Below the pieces are notes generated by a model, which was given only the letters and a program-made list of their open reading frames with translations, was not told the origin of the DNA and ran no database searches. The translations under genes were made by a program, and so were the position numbers. From Stercorarius parasiticus (lineage: Eukaryota > Chordata > Aves > Charadriiformes > Stercorariidae), in assembly GCA_013396915.1 (NCBI GenBank), contig VWZL01000820.1, forward strand, positions 226,247 through 290,246: a stretch of DNA of 64,000 nucleotides. Reading direction: 5' to 3'. This document shows positions 62,793-64,000 of the stretch, piece by piece. Position 1 is the first letter of the stretch. Every line of letters begins with the position of its first letter.

Positions 62793-63322
62793 ACATTGGC
62801 TAATCAAGGAAAAACAACGTCACTACTGAAATAAACACCTTTTTGAACATCGCATTATGATTTCGGAAAAGAAAATGAATAGTAAATTCAGCGGTGTCTT
62901 GGCTAATTTGTAATGCGAAGGTGTCACCAGACGTTAGGTTTTCAAGTTGCTTGTTTGCAGCAACTCTTTTCAGACTCGGGCAGCAGTCGCTCATGTGCTA
63001 TAGGCACCCCCTCTTGCTTCCAAACTCTCATAAATTAATAAAGTAAAACTCCCTTGCCTTTGCCAGTAAAACACAAAACAAAAAATAAACTCTCCAAAGG
63101 CTCCGTATCCTCTGGTCTGAAATAAGAGGGAGATAAAACAATTAATTTAATTAGGACTCAAAATAAAATCTGAAAAATGTCCTTTAAGAACTTGTCCAAA
63201 GGGTAAAGCACAGAAAAACAAAGAATACAATGGAGACAACAATTTTTTTTCCTCTATGTGTATCTTTTGTTTTCTTTTTATGCAAAAAACCAAACGTTGA
63301 ACTTTGGATGTACTCTAGTCTG

Positions 63323-63379
63323 TTCTTTTTTTCTTTTTTTCTTTTCTTTTTTTTTTTTTTTCTTTTTTTTTTTTTTTTT
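63323..63379 (+). repeat. Pyrimidine tract (T-rich, 57 bases)
   Basis: An unbroken run of C and T (mostly T with isolated C) ends directly in TAG at 63379-63381. It could be a decayed poly(A) tail of a minus-strand retroposed element, simple sequence, or the polypyrimidine tract of a 3' splice site. I saw no recognisable element attached to it. Confidence 0.9.
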
Positions 63380-63381
63380 AG

Positions 63382-63528
63382 AGCCTCCATCGTATCCCCT
63401 GCTTCCTGTGAAATGAACAGAGTACTACAAATAGTTCTAATCCAAATCAACACCATTTTACTCCTTTGGAGAGGGACTGAGAAATGGACAGAAACAAACC
63501 GACACACAGTCAAAGGGAATGCAGAGAG
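63382..63528 (+). other. Possible internal exon (unidentified)
   Basis: The 57-base pyrimidine tract ends in TAG at 63381, and a strong donor match AGAG|GTATGT lies at 63528/63529. The block between them is exactly 147 bases, which is divisible by three. It is open in one frame, reading ASIVSPASCEMNRVLQIV onward and including WRGTEKWTETNRH. The exon would have matching phases at both ends. I recognise no domain. Against it: the tract may be simple sequence, and the frame also runs on past the donor to 63619. Confidence 0.2.
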
Positions 63529-64000
63529 GTATGTAACAGAACGGATAGTGAATCCAATTGAAAAAAATCTCTCCTCCAGTTCTCTCTCGTACACGTCTAC
63601 ACACTTGATTTATTTGTGAAACGGTGTCTTCTAAACATAGAATTTTGCATAGCGGAAAGGCAATTAAACAGAACAGCTTGAAGCTGCCAATCACTCCAAG
63701 TACCAACAAAAGCATCTACTATCAAAGCAAATAATGTAAATGTATAAAAAAATACATTCTATCAAAGCAAATAATGTAAACATGCAAGTGAAAAATAAGC
63801 TTGTTTATCACCTGTCATAGGAAAGTATACATTTTTTAGCCCTCCCCCTTCAGGATACATCTTTTTTTGTATTTCATTACATTAATTTGTCCATGTATCT
63901 GACATGGAAGGTAAGAAACAATAACAGAAGTTGGCTTTTCTGCACGCTTTTCTGTTGGGGAAGCATACTACTATTATTGCAGGTTGGTTCTTTTTTTTTT
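63529..64000. other. Window end, no gene recognised
   Basis: AT-rich, with the 40-base-period repeat at 63719. The window ends in a T run, so whatever follows is unseen. Confidence 0.6.
63719..63780. repeat. 40-base-period direct repeat
   Basis: The 22-base word starting CTATCAAAGCAAATAATG at 63719 recurs exactly at 63759. The period is 40 bases, and the second unit is cut after 22 bases. Exact identity suggests a recent local duplication, or possibly an assembly artefact. Confidence 0.93.

Larger units (their letters stand above)
60337..63322. other. AT-rich DNA, no gene recognised
   Basis: Contains a 10-base tandem duplication near 60577 (ACATCATCAG twice), a T-run near 60781, the ancient repeat at 61455 and the 21-base duplication at 62752. 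Frames such as 61522-61815 have no recognised domain. Confidence 0.55.

Noticed and set aside
63230..63619. Full 129-codon plus frame as a protein
   Set aside because: Its first half is the translated pyrimidine tract. Only the 147-base block after it is worth keeping as an exon candidate.
1..64000. A novel prokaryotic-style system (operon, defence island, CRISPR)
   Set aside because: The window is avian nuclear DNA with no dense coding, no ribosome-binding-site-led gene strings and no regularly spaced repeats of CRISPR type.

Overview
This 64 kb window looks like non-coding nuclear DNA from a bird. The main evidence is two CR1 non-LTR retrotransposon copies with the avian-type 3' end, built of short tandem copies of CATAGAAT (complement ATTCTATG). 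One is about 945 bases long (57620-58565, minus strand) and one is a 77-base tail (60260-60336). The rest is AT-rich sequence with scattered, strongly decayed ancient amniote repeats and no sign of L1, Alu or other mammal-type young repeats. There are no operons, no bacterial or phage genes and no CRISPR array. I recognised no tRNA or rRNA gene, though I could not scan for them exhaustively. No reading frame exceeds about 170 codons, and none gave me a protein I can name, apart from the broken CR1 reverse transcriptase.

Layout. 1-10 kb is AT-rich, with an ancient CR1/L3-like fragment (about 5752-5871) and a decayed 29-base minisatellite (8195-8465). 10-11.2 kb is the most regulatory-looking segment. 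It holds a GC-rich islet with overlapping open frames and a strong acceptor-like site (10395-10650), then a perfect DR5 nuclear-receptor element and a second DR5-like element (11052-11126). 11-31 kb holds old repeats (18110-18200, 21960-22010, 27640-27795), a 26-base palindrome, a 55-base pure purine tract and two CpG- or GC-retaining segments. 31.3-31.7 kb is a tandem duplication of about 188 bases at roughly 87% identity. At 39475-39720 five exact TAATTA homeodomain cores fall within 246 bases. 45.6-46.3 kb is GC-rich and contains the only long assembly gap (29 N). 51.5-51.8 kb is a CpG-retaining, conserved-element-like block. 57.6-60.3 kb holds the CR1 copies. The last kilobase has a long pyrimidine tract followed by an exon-like block with a good donor site.

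Interpretation (inference): the window is best read as an intergenic region or large intron of a bird chromosome with candidate cis-regulatory elements. Possible small exons at 10.4-10.65, 33.6, 49.6 and 63.4 kb need transcript or alignment evidence. No genes can be shown to work together here. All claims of conservation are untested, because only this one sequence was available.
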